This document shows positions 25,258-35,882 of a stretch of DNA of 64,000 bases, in pieces. The number at the start of each line of letters is the position of its first letter. Within the stretch, counting starts at the first letter, position 1. The DNA is from Spirodela intermedia. Its lineage: Eukaryota; Streptophyta; Magnoliopsida; Alismatales; Araceae. The stretch is from NCBI GenBank assembly GCA_902729315.2, contig LR746265.1, positions 6,118,892-6,182,891 on the forward strand. Direction: 5' to 3'. The notes under the pieces are model-generated. The model made no database searches. It was not told where the DNA came from and saw only the letters and a list, made by a program, of their open reading frames with translations. The position numbers and the translations under genes are program-made.

Positions 25258-25940
25258 GGGCCCACATCCCACAAGCCGACAGGAGCCCACCGTCTCCCGC
25301 ACCGTCCGATCTATGTACCTCAAGAGACCATCGCGGTTGTCCGTCCGATGTCCGACAGTCCCAGGATCCATCCGGCGCCTGCGATCCGAATCCGACGACT
25401 GAGGATCAGTGGGGGGCCCCCCCACAAGCATGTGGGGCCCTGACTGGCTGCTCTGACCGCGATAAAGCTGAGGAAAACTATAAATTAACGGCGGCCGGGA
25501 ACTTGCCCCCTGCAGTCAGCTTCATTATTTTATTACCAACGGGCCACCCCAGGCCCGCTACCTCACAGAGGGAAATTGGCCGTCCGATTGAGATCGGGCG
25601 GTCTTCATTGCATCGGGAAGCCCACCATCCCGCCTCGCAGAGGCCGTCGATTGGGTGGCAATCATTTTCGATCCCAGCCGTACAAATTCCGCCCCCCCCG
25701 CCCCAACACGGGTGGGGGCGTAAAAAGGCTCAACGTGTGGGGCCCATCTTTCTGGTGTACCGCAGGAGCAAGTAGGACCACGGTTCTCCTCACTTCTTTT
25801 CCGTAACGGTGGGTGGGTCAGCTCGCTCATGGGGTGGGGATCTGAGACCCAGGTTGGTCCACTTGGCCTTCCAATGAGGAGACAACCCAACAGAATGACC
25901 GGATTCATCTCTTTGTGCCGCGTGGCACTGGGGGGCCCAC
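25258..25940. promoter_or_regulatory. Cluster of class I TCP-binding sites upstream of the TCP gene
   Basis: Four exact matches to GGNCCCAC or its complement GTGGGNCC: 25258-25265, 25432-25439, 25737-25744 and 25933-25940, roughly 0.63-1.3 kb upstream of the TCP start codon. This octamer is the known class I TCP consensus. The region is GC-rich, which raises chance occurrence, but the spacing and number are consistent with autoregulation. Confidence 0.45.
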
Positions 25941-26071
25941 CAGCTAACTCGTGAGCTCCCGCGTGGTTACCCACTCCCCAATAACTTTCCGAGAGAGAGA
26001 GATTTGGGGTGGGTGGGTGGGTCATTGTGGTGATGCTCACCGGCCCATTAGTATCCTAAGGTTATTCTGAT

Positions 26072-26100
26072 TATTTATTTATTTATTTATTTATTTATTA
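26072..26100. repeat. (TTTA)n microsatellite
   Basis: About seven TTTA units, ending in TTACGTAG. Confidence 0.9.
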
Positions 26101-26577
26101 CGTAGACCCCCATGAGTTTGAGGTAATTGCAGATATCATAATAAAGTAAAAAAATAAAACGGAAATATGCCGTGAGGCTAAGGCTTCCATGATGAGAAAG
26201 AACCAGAATGCATTCGCAAAATGAGTTCTACAACTTACACTCGTAGCAAGCCCCCCCCCTTCTCTCCCTCTGTGCTTTTACAGTAATCCCACCTAAATCC
26301 ACAGGAGAACTCTGGGGGATTGGAAAATATCAATTAGAGACTTGCTTCATAAACTGTCGTATAAAAATGCCCAGAATAGAAATTATATGTATATCACAAG
26401 AACAGCTCAAGATAGATGCCAGATACATGAAGAACAGTTCTTCATGCCTGGGTGAAGATCTAAAAAATAATAAAAATTTAAAAATTCCACCGATTATTCA
26501 ATCTTTTTTTGCCCAAAAATAATATGAACTACAGGTTCTTTATTAATGAGTGAGATTTTGCATAGCTGTTCTGTGAT

Positions 26578-26579
26578 TG

Positions 26580-26613
<34 letters not shown>

Positions 26614-26622
26614 TAATAATGC
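26578..26622. repeat. (TAA)n microsatellite
   Basis: About fourteen TAA/AAT units with one interruption (ACAATAATAAT). Confidence 0.9.
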
Positions 26623-27220
26623 AGAATTAATTAAAGTGAGTGCTCTGGAGTAGCCCACCTTCTGCTGGTTCATCATCATCATCATCAACATCATGTGGAT
26701 CTTCTTCTCCCTCAGCCATCTCTGATCTTAATATTCCGCCATTTGTCTTTTAAATCCACCGGCTGACGAGTTCGATGGAACACATGCCTGCCATATTCCA
26801 AGATATTCACCCACGAAATGCTTATCTCACCACTTTGGTGACATTTCTGCATTGCTTCCTGCATGTGCCAGAATATTCATTCAGAATAAAAGAGACTAGA
26901 AATAACAGGAAATTTCCCAAAATGGACAGAATATATCTTTTTTTATCTCTCGTCTAAAATAGGCAAATAATTATTTTTTTAATAAAGAAAAACCAGCACC
27001 CGCACTTCTCCAAGAAAAAGGGGGGAGAAAAAAAAGGAATATAATAGGTGCTCAAAAAAGAAATTAAGGTTCTGTACAGGATTTCACAACTCGCACCTTC
27101 AGAATCGCTTCTTCCTCGTCAGTCCATGGAAGCCTGCTGCGCCTACTATAGGGGAACAATGGGTTTGCGCTGGAGGAGGATTAAGGCATCAGTACATCAG
27201 GTTGGAGCTCGAGTACATCT

Positions 27221-27221
<1 letters not shown>

Positions 27222-27261
<40 letters not shown>

Positions 27262-27268
27262 TATATAA
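27222..27268. repeat. (AT)n microsatellite
   Basis: A TATA dinucleotide run of about 20 units, interrupted once by AGATAT near its end. Confidence 0.9.
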
Positions 27269-28304
27269 CATGATCGATAGAGACATCCCAGTTACAGCAA
27301 ACGCAAAAATCTGAAGCTTGGATGGGCCAAAAACATTTAGCAGATCAATTGGGCCAAAAAACACAGTTACAGTAAAATAATTGAGATCTTTGAATTGATG
27401 CACCTGCCCGGGTGTTCAAGCTTAGTCAGCCAGCAGTGATATAATACAAATACAGAATCATGCATATCCACTAGTCCAGCAAAGGTAGTGGGACACAAAT
27501 AGAATCAAAACTGATAATCGGATGAAGAGCCTGGTCCAAGTGGTATCATAATGTCTCCAGTATACCATATTTAATACTTTGAATCATCACTGGATAATCA
27601 AAAGTTCCTGTCAAATAAAAGAAGACCCGACTGTGTAAACACTACGGATTAAACTGTGAACAGTTGAATCCTGCGGTACAATTGTTTATGCCTGATTAGC
27701 TGGTTCGTAGAGAGAACCCTTAAACTTTCAGCACCACCAATTCTTTCAGGAGCATCGGCAGAAATTTTAGCGCTACCACCAAAGTGATTGGCGTCCACAG
27801 CCACCTACTCGAGTTCCCCTGCTCCGGTCTGTTGGCCAACCTTCCCTTGAAAAAGGTTTTTTCCCCTTAAAGAAAGAGCTCCCTTAAAGGTAGAAAGCGG
27901 ATTCCATACTCAACTATTTTCCCTAAATTATCATTTGATGCCATTCATAAGTTAGGTACTTCAAAAACAAATATATCCACTTAGGGGAGGTTGAGCCTGT
28001 TGATCCAAAGGTACGACATCAAACTACTTTCATTGTTCATGAAGTTATAAGATACTGCAAAGGCGGAACCCAGTCTGCTAGTTACTTATGCAAATTTCAA
28101 GATAAGTGTACTGTTTTCTAAATCTAAGTTCATCACTCATAGTTAAAGAATCATTTGAGCAACCGCGTGTTCATCTTTCATTATATAGTGAACAAAAATC
28201 TTGTCGACATAACCCATTGCATTATATTTATCATTAACGGCATACTTTTTGTTAAATCATGGACACGAGATAATAACAAAACCATTTAAAGCATAGAACT
28301 CTTA

Positions 28305-31300
28305 CTAGCGCTTATGACGTCTGGCTGGTTTTTTATGCTTTCTGTCTTTGCTTGAAGAAGGAAGTTCCTCGACATTGATTTCAGAATCTTGATGCCCAAT
28401 TCCGGGATCCTGCCTCTCTACTGCTTCACATCCCTCAGTACCGCTATCCACACGTTGTCGATTCTCCAATTCTTGTGCATGCCCACGGCTACGGAGTCTG
28501 TATGACGGTCCACTGTCTCTTGCCTCAGGGGAAGGGGAACTTTTGTCTGACTCCATGATTTTGGAGGGAGCAGCATCTGTAGGATGGCGGTTTGTAGCCG
28601 TCCCTATGGCATGGCAATGACTTCGTGCATGGGTTTCCTCATTATGTCCAGACCCTCCATTCCTTGCATGGGCATCACTTAAAGAACCAGCATCAGCTTG
28701 CTCCTGAACCTGTACTTCACAAGCCAAAGGGTTGCTACAGATGTCCGTCTCACTGTCAGGAGCAGCAACATTACCCCCATCAGTCCGAGGATCCTCCTCT
28801 CCCACATCCAAATTGTTATTGTCAGCATCTACAGCAGTCGTCTTTGCTTGGTTGATTCTCTCTAGCTCAGACCCCTCAGCGCGGTAGTTTTCATTCTGAA
28901 GATTTCTTGCGCATGTGGATTCTGTCATCAATTTGGAAGGCTGTGCCTTTTTCCTTCTCGCTCGCCCCCAACCCATAAATGCAGACAGAGCTTTTCTAGA
29001 GATAGAGACCTTTTTTCTAGCCTCATAATAGGCAGAAGCAGCTAGTAAATATGAACAGAAAGGGCACTTGAAATCTTCTGGGTTCTCAAAACTAGTATCA
29101 GATCCCAGACAGCTTACATGAACAGCTATAGGACAGCTGCTTCCCGTACAATTCAATACCCGACCACCTTCGTCACATTTTATGCATGACCTCTGTTGTG
29201 TCCACTCACCTGCCTGGGAGTCATCGTTGACTGGATTCTTGGAGCTCAGAAACTTAAGCTTTTCTGCTAAAAAGAGCTGATCATTTGGACGTAAATCAGG
29301 AGCTGCATCATAAGAACCTTCACCGTCACTTGAGGACTCTGATATAATAGTCTGTTCTCTGTCAATTGAGACGTTTGGTTTTTCTATGTTGTTTCCCGTC
29401 TTTATTTGGGACTCACTTCTTGGCTTCGCAGACTTGTCGACAAGAGACCCACCGAAAAAATCTCGTTTTTTGGAGCAAGAAGTAACATCACCCGTATCAA
29501 CTTGAACCTTCTCCTTGGAAAGTTGCTGCTCATGCCTAGAAGCAAGTCCCTCTGGAAAAAAGTTACGATCAGTTTTGCTAGATGTAGCTGGTGAAGATCT
29601 CACCCGTTGGACCGCATCGGTGTTCAACTTAAGTCTCTTTGAAGGAATTTCATGGTCATTCGCAGCATCAAGGTGCAGATGATTCACTTGCCCACCTCTT
29701 AGCAGTTCTTGAAGAATCGTGTGCTTCAACTATACACCGGGAATCAACATGTAGAGGTCAACAAGAGTAACGCCAGCAAGTTAACGGGATTAACAGATGA
29801 ACACTCTCACGCACCAGGTCAAGGGAAGATTTAGGTAATGCATCTCTCGTATGTTGAATCACTTGGAGAAGAACACTCCTGCTAGATTTATCCGCAAAAC
29901 CGCCGATGCTATTCAATCCTTGCAGCTGCCATAGCAAACAATGACTGATAATTGAGTTATCTTTGTAGTGAAAGATGTAACCCTAAACTTACAAAATGGC
30001 AGATGGGACCTGAAATGGAGGTATCGGTGATTTTAGTTATTCAGCCATCATGTGTTGATAAGCATCTATTTTAAATCAGCTCTGTCCAGAACGGAGAAAT
30101 AAAGCAGTGCTCTTAAGGAAACAAATTATGAAAGCCCGAACTACTTTCAAATTAACATTTTTTTGGCCACAAACCCTGGATTACCAGCAATCCAGAAATA
30201 TGAAGAACCGACTCGTACAATATGCAGCATGTTGACCCCATGCTATCTGACCAATTTTCGAGATATGATAATATATATGGAATGAATCTAAATTCCGTTA
30301 AAGTAATAAAAAACCCAATATTAATAGCAATAATAAGTGTTACACCCACGATAAAAACCTAACACTAAACAAAATTTAGACTTGTGCAGTTTGGGCATCG
30401 GATATTAGTTTCCTTTGACCAACAATTGGTAACGGAAAGTGTGAGATTCAGAGCTACAGGGAGAGACAAACCCAAAATCTGTGTGAAACATTTACTACGC
30501 AGCTCATTCTAGGTAAATGTAAATTGGCTGTAATCATATGCAAAATGCAATTAAAAATAAGAAAAATAAATTTAAATAAATAGCAATTCATGTCAAAACA
30601 AACCCCCAAGATAAGCCCATCATGAGGAACAGATTTGAAAAAAATAAAACATATCGTCAGGTACCAATAGTGTTTGAACATGATTTAACTGTCAATAGAT
30701 ATTATTAATCAGGTTAGTACGAGAACAGCGGCTCTTAGCACCATTCCCCTGTTACAGAGTCTATCTTATAGTCAACACATCATAACCCATAACAAATACG
30801 TCGATACTCTTATTAGTATACTGATACATGGTAAATTTTTCAGGTCTGAATATATCACTGCACAAAACGGCATCATATGGTGGATATTGCCGTCAAGCTA
30901 GTTTGGTAAGTTACCCGATCTACTCCAACATCTATCCAACTCAAAAGGTTTGAAAAGCATTACTTTTCGTTAAAAACAGTTCTTTTCTGTCTGTTTATTT
31001 TTCCTTAGTCTGAGTTTTTTCACATATTACTACATTTCTGATTTATTTTGCCATCTCAGTTAGATATCCACCTAGCTATTTATTTTGATATCTTTTTAAT
31101 GAAAAGTTGTTGTTTGATTATTTGTTGTGTTTAAAAAATGCCTGGGAAAGAAGCAAAAATCAATTTTCATCCTATTTCAACAATGTTCTTTCATGACTAT
31201 ACGTTTATCATTTTCGACATGTAAATATACCCCAGCAACTCGACATTAAAAGAGCAAGAAGATCATCATTTCACTACATCACTTTTCATCCTACTTGGCC

Positions 31301-31892
31301 AGTACCACTGGCCAGAAAAAGTCTGATAAAATTAATAAGCTGGAGACAAGTCAAGAACGATGCCTTTTGAGATTGGTCGCAGAGGATGCTACCAGTCGTG
31401 GGGGCATCGCCGATCTCTTGGCCTAAGGGATCAAAATCAGGCCTGGTCGGTGGCTCCGAAGAGGGGATCTCGGTCGCATCCACCAACTCCTCCAAGTATC
31501 TAAGGGCAAGGCGCCTCCTCGCGCTGTCTCCGTAAAAAGGATCGGCAATGATGCTCCGGTCCCATCTCACAATAGCTGCAAATAGACCAAGAAGATAACA
31601 ACCAACTCAGAGGCGCCCACCTCAAACCAGTGGCCGAATAACTCCACGAAATAGGCTTTTTTTTCCTTTTTGGCAATGAAAATACGATAAGTAATCCGGG
31701 AAGATCAGATGACGAGAAGTCTTCTAGTTTTCTTCCATCCCTAGCTCTTCCTTCCATTGTGTCCACTCTTCATTTTGCCCTACCTGCGAGGATAGAGGTG
31801 TCGAACTCCTTGCAATCAGCCAGTTCCTCGATGACCCAGTTCCACGCGATGGCCGCTGCCGACGGCCGAGGCATCGCTCCTTCTTCCGGCAT
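28305..31892 (-). CDS. PHD-finger protein
   Basis: Four exons on the minus strand (31784-31892, 31393-31575, 29815-29918, 28305-29729) sum to 1,821 bp, 606 residues, all in phase. The C4HC3 PHD finger at about 313-360 reads CIKC, NCTGSSC, VHVSC and CPFC. PHD fingers usually read histone H3 tails. The N-terminal ~130 residues (AWNWVIEELADCKEFD; ALRYLEELVDATEI) are predicted helical. Acidic and Ser-rich stretches flank the finger (SESSSDGEGSYD), and the C-terminus is a basic tail (KDRKHKKPARRHKR), probably a nuclear-localisation signal. It resembles the plant RING/FYVE/PHD superfamily proteins of unknown role. The exon-3 acceptor (TGCAAG) was chosen for phase; an upstream AG (GGCAG) would break the frame. 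The function beyond chromatin reading is not known. Confidence 0.8.
29919..31392 (-). other. Intron 2 of the PHD-finger gene (1.5 kb)
   Basis: AT-rich, with donor GTAGCA and acceptor GCAAG. Short open frames within it have hydrophobic low-complexity composition. I see no conserved element. Confidence 0.6.
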
Positions 31893-32188
31893 TGGGATGA
31901 GGAAGAAACCTGCAATCCCTGCCCGCTTCCTCCCTCAGTCGATGGGCGAGGCAATAAGGGCTGAGCGTGCCCAGGAAGCCTGGTAGAGCAGAACGGTTAA
32001 AAGAGAGTAGAAACGTCGGTAAAAGATTCCTTAAACTGACCGAAGACGATTGCCGCCTTTTCCCACCGCCTTACTCCGTCCGGTTCCATAGTAAAGGATT
32101 CTCTACTATTGAGGTTTTTTTGTCATTGTGAGGTAAGTTTGGGACTAAATGAAACTTCATTATGGAAATCGTGCCCTGCTAAACCGTT

Positions 32189-32356
32189 CAGGCCCATTTT
32201 CTCAAAATGGACCCTAACAGGTCGGCCCAGTCCATTAATTATTGGAGATCTTCACTCAGTGAATATGAACGTTTTCAGACACGGGTCAACCGAGCTTTAT
32301 TGGATCACGATCCATAACCATATTTCGTGGCTTTTATTGGGCTTTTATTGGGCCTA
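32189..32356 (-). promoter_or_regulatory. Site II elements upstream of the PHD-finger gene
   Basis: GGCCCA/AGCCCA motifs occur at about 32189, 32222 and as a close pair in 32334-32356 (GGCCCAATAAAAGCCCAATAA on the minus strand), 300-465 bp upstream of the start codon. Paired site II motifs are common in plant housekeeping promoters. Confidence 0.4.
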
Positions 32357-32403
32357 TAGCTAAAAATGAGGTAAGTCAGAGACCCGATTTTGTGTCCCCG
32401 AGG

Positions 32404-33037
32404 TAAAACCCCACCCATACTGTGAGCACGACCATAGTCAAAGCTGACTTGCTGACGAGCAACTATATCCCTGAGTAGAGATAGAAGCCTAGAATGAGAA
32501 TTTTCTAATATTTCATTATTTAAATGGTTAATATTATAGCAGGTAATGGGTTTTTTTTTATTCTAGCCCTCCACAAAATAGGCAAATTATCCATGAACCC
32601 TTTATTCTGTGCCTTTCTCAAAGCCAAACCCATAAGTCAAACCCCACCCATATTGTGAGCGCTACCATAGTTGACTTTCTGATGAGCAATTGTATCCCCG
32701 CGTAGAGATAGAAGGCCAGAATGGCCATTTCTAAGTTCTTTATATTTTTTTAATGCTTAATATTATATTGGGTCAGCGGTTTGTTTGGTTCTGGCCCTCC
32801 ACAAACTAATTATCCAGGAACCCGTCATTATGTGCATTCCCCAAAGTCAAACCCCACCCATATTGTGAAAACTACTATAGACAAAGTTGACTTATATCCT
32901 CAAGTAGAGATAGAAGGCTAGAATGGGCATTTCCAAGTTTCATTATTTTAATGCTTAATATTATAGTGGGTAATGGCTTTTTTTGTTTCTAGCCCTCTAC
33001 AAAATAGACAAATTATCCTTGAACCCTTCATTCTTTT
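32404..33037 (+). repeat. Three-copy degenerate tandem repeat (about 190-235 bp units)
   Basis: Units start at AAACCCCACCCATAYTGTGA near 32404, 32638 and 32848. Shared blocks in order are TAGTCAAAGCTGACTT-like, GTAGAGATAGAAGSCYAGAATG, AATGCTTAATATTATA, GGGTAATGG..TTTTT, TCTAGCCCTCYACAAA and AATTATCCWTGAACCC. Copies differ by substitutions and small deletions, so the array is old. There is no coding potential. Confidence 0.85.
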
Positions 33038-33246
33038 ACCTTCCTCAGCCCCTTCCTCAGCACGGGCAAAGAGAACGAATGGTGTGACAGTCATGAGAGC
33101 TGAGGCCCAACCTGCTCAGAGAAAGTGGAGAAGGCTGCTGCAGTCAAAAGTCAACGCCAATACAGAGAGGAGTAGGGAGTGTGGCGGTCGCATGCTGAGT
33201 GGCGAGTGATGCACAGAGAGGTAGGGAGGGGGAGGGGAGTTGGTCC

Positions 33247-33249
<3 letters not shown>

Positions 33250-33298
<49 letters not shown>
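33250..33298. repeat. (GA)n microsatellite
   Basis: About 24 uninterrupted GA units. Confidence 0.95.
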
Positions 33299-33302
<4 letters not shown>

Positions 33303-33885
33303 GCTCATCAGGGCATTAAGTATCATATTTTTATGTGGTCAAGGGTAATTAGAGTCAGAGCCAATTAACCAAGGTATATGCGATAGAATCATGTACACGA
33401 CATTTATGACCACAAAAAAACGGTAATTTAATGATAAATTCCCTAGTTTGTGGGGTTAGATAGAACCAAAACCTTTAGGTGATAAAAATATTTTTATTAA
33501 TTAATAATGACATGTGATGTCATATTAAAACCATGAGCATGAACACTAATGTGAAATTTAAAAAGGGGGAAGGATAACGGAAGTGACTAATCTAGTACTT
33601 AAATTAGTATTATACCATGGTTTGAAAGCGTGAGAAAAGCAAGCCATCAAGTGAGTCAATATCTCTCCCATTTATAGTGTAAAATCTGTAGCATATGGGA
33701 ATAATGAGCAGAATCTAGAATTATCTGTCATTAAATGTCAGTAATTTGGAGATATTTATCCATTAATGCGTGGCGATGAACTGAAGAACGCTCTCATCGC
33801 CAATGTGGAGGGATCTGTGTCTTCCCTCAAGAAGTATGTATTGATCTTTTACCCTCCCTTGGTAGATCTCAGAAGAACAGCCCGT

Positions 33886-34400
33886 GCTCTTCGTGTTCTT
33901 TAGGCCCGGGAAGCTATGGCAGGAGGGTTTCTCAGTCAGTGAATCTAGGGTTTGAAGACGTCGAGGAATGCTTCTTTGGATCAGATTGCTCAATATCACG
34001 ATTTTTCAGAATCGCCTTCGGCTTTAGATCTTGGAGTGATAGAGATCTCATCTTCTTCAAGCATGGGGAGATTTGACAGAAGGGTTTCCAAACCAGGGAA
34101 TCTACGGTTTGGTGATACCAGGGGATGCTTCTTTGGGTCGAACTGCTCAGAAATCATCTTTTAGATCTGGTTTCAGGTTTTGACCTAGGAGGAATAGACT
34201 GCTAGTCTTCTACGAGCACAGGGAGATACGGTAGAAGTGCTACGCAACTAGTGAATGTAGGCTTTGAAGGCATCAAAGAGACGCTTCTTTGGTTCCCGGT
34301 TTTGACTTAGGAGCAGTAGAGAGCTCGTGGTCTTCAAGCCCGGAGATCCAAAGGCGAAAGGGTTTCCTAACCAGCGACTGTAGGGCAGTAAAACGAACTC
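33886..34400 (+). repeat. Degenerate tandem repeat, about 130-160 bp units, four copies
   Basis: Recurring blocks are CTTCAAGCMYGGGGAGAT, AGAAGGGTTTCCAAACCAG, GRATSTASGGTTTG, GATGCTTCTTTGGGTCGAA and TTTTGACYTAGGAG..TAGA. Copies start near 33886, 34050, 34206 and 34334. Divergence is too high for a recent array. It lies in otherwise gene-free DNA. Confidence 0.7.
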
Positions 34401-35075
34401 ACAGAGGCGCCGGAAGCTTGTCAATGCCTTCAGAAGGTAATGCCGCCACGGAGGAATGCTTCATTGTACACATCAATGGTACCCATGAAGATCTCTAGAC
34501 TCGTTTCGGCTTCCTCCTCCTCCCAGTAAGAGGGCGGATCCCGCAAGTCTAAGCTGGAAAACAGTCATAGGGCAACTCTCCTTTGGCAGGCGCATTCAGA
34601 GCCCTCTCTCTCCCTCCCTCTACCCCTCCTCCCTTTCTCCTCCCCCTCTCTCCTCCCTACTCTCTCTCTCCCTCCCTCGTTCTCCAAGTCTCTCTCTCTC
34701 TCCCTTCCTCCCTCGAGTCGCCTGCCAAGTGAGAGGAGCCCTATGACTGGTCCGCTTTGGAGAGTCCTTGCCGGACCGTCGCCTCCGATCGAGTCGCGTC
34801 CAGCTTCCGCTAGACGAGTGGTCGAGGGGTTTTATAGGAGCCTGCGGCGAGGGGCGAGGAGAATAAGCTATTGGGCAGAGAGCATATGCCACGGCTCGGC
34901 AGGGGTTATGCCGCGGCATATCCCCTCCTGCCGCCGCTTTTCCCCCCATCCTTTTCTCCTCCACGGCACTCGATTCTCTTGGCTTCCACTCTCGGGACCT
35001 CCCCTTCAGGTACCCTCCTCCGCACACTCACCATGGTATCTCCATCTGGGTCCTCTTCTCTCGGACGCAGCAGAT

Positions 35076-35113
<38 letters not shown>

Positions 35114-35882
35114 GGGGGAATACGCTACCTTCTTTTCTGCATGAAAGCTGCTGAAAATGAGGGTGGGAAAGGATATCTACATTCCATATTCCCATTATTG
35201 GACCTATGAGCACCTCGATACTCCTAGAAATTATTCTCTTAGTAAGTATGATCAGGCAATCTAAGTGCTTCGGGTTTGAGGTTTATATGATTCAATCTTG
35301 ACCATGATCTTATGGGTTCTCTCTTCTATTTTCTAACTAGTTTTCTAATAACTTCGTCAATATAGTATTTAGCAAATAGACGCACATTATTTTAATGTGC
35401 CCGTTAAATAAATTTAAATAATCTTCCATCCTACCTATTTTTTATTTCAACGTCTTAAATAATCTTAAACAGCGAGGACTAATCCATTTTAGAGAATTCC
35501 TTATAAACCGGGCACATTTGATATCAATGACTATCCACCTCTCTCTTACTCTCTTTCTATAGACGAGTCACGGAGGAGAGAGAGAGAGAGAGAGACTTGG
35601 ACATGCACGGAAAAACCCAGCAGCGAATTGAAAGACGACTCGTACGCACCACCACACAGGAGAGGAGACGTTGCGCAGGCGGCTCCGACAACTACAGCAA
35701 GCTTATATAAAAGCTCTCGTAGACGTGAGCTATGCACTGGAGGATACATTCAGCAGCAACTGATCTCTCTCTCTCTCTCTCTCTCTCTTCTGGGTCGGTG
35801 AGGATCATTAGAGGAGGGGAGAAGATAAGATGGAGCCCATCCATCGTGTTCCAAAGACTGTTAAAGCGACGCGACATACGGT

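Larger units (their letters stand above)
24773..28304. other. Intergenic region between the TCP and PHD-finger genes
   Basis: The first 1.2 kb is GC-rich and carries the TCP sites. From about 26.05 kb it becomes AT-rich with microsatellites. The last few hundred bases (minus-strand side) should be the 3' UTR of the PHD-finger gene. I recognise no gene. The long open frames at 25.1-26.0 kb have composition typical of GC-rich non-coding DNA. Confidence 0.5.
31893..35882. other. Intergenic region with repeat arrays
   Basis: Between the 5' end of the PHD-finger gene and the 3' end of the HOTHEAD-like gene. It holds the two degenerate arrays, GA/CT tracts (33250-33298, 34605-34720, 35083-35110, 35578-35597, 35763-35790) and no recognisable gene. 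Open frames such as 33763-33999 (minus) and 34743-35144 (plus) have no family signature. Confidence 0.5.

Noticed and set aside
25116-25775. 219-codon plus-strand frame in the TCP upstream region
   Set aside because: Several overlapping frames of similar length exist on both strands in this GC-rich stretch and none shows a recognisable motif. It coincides with the TCP-site cluster.
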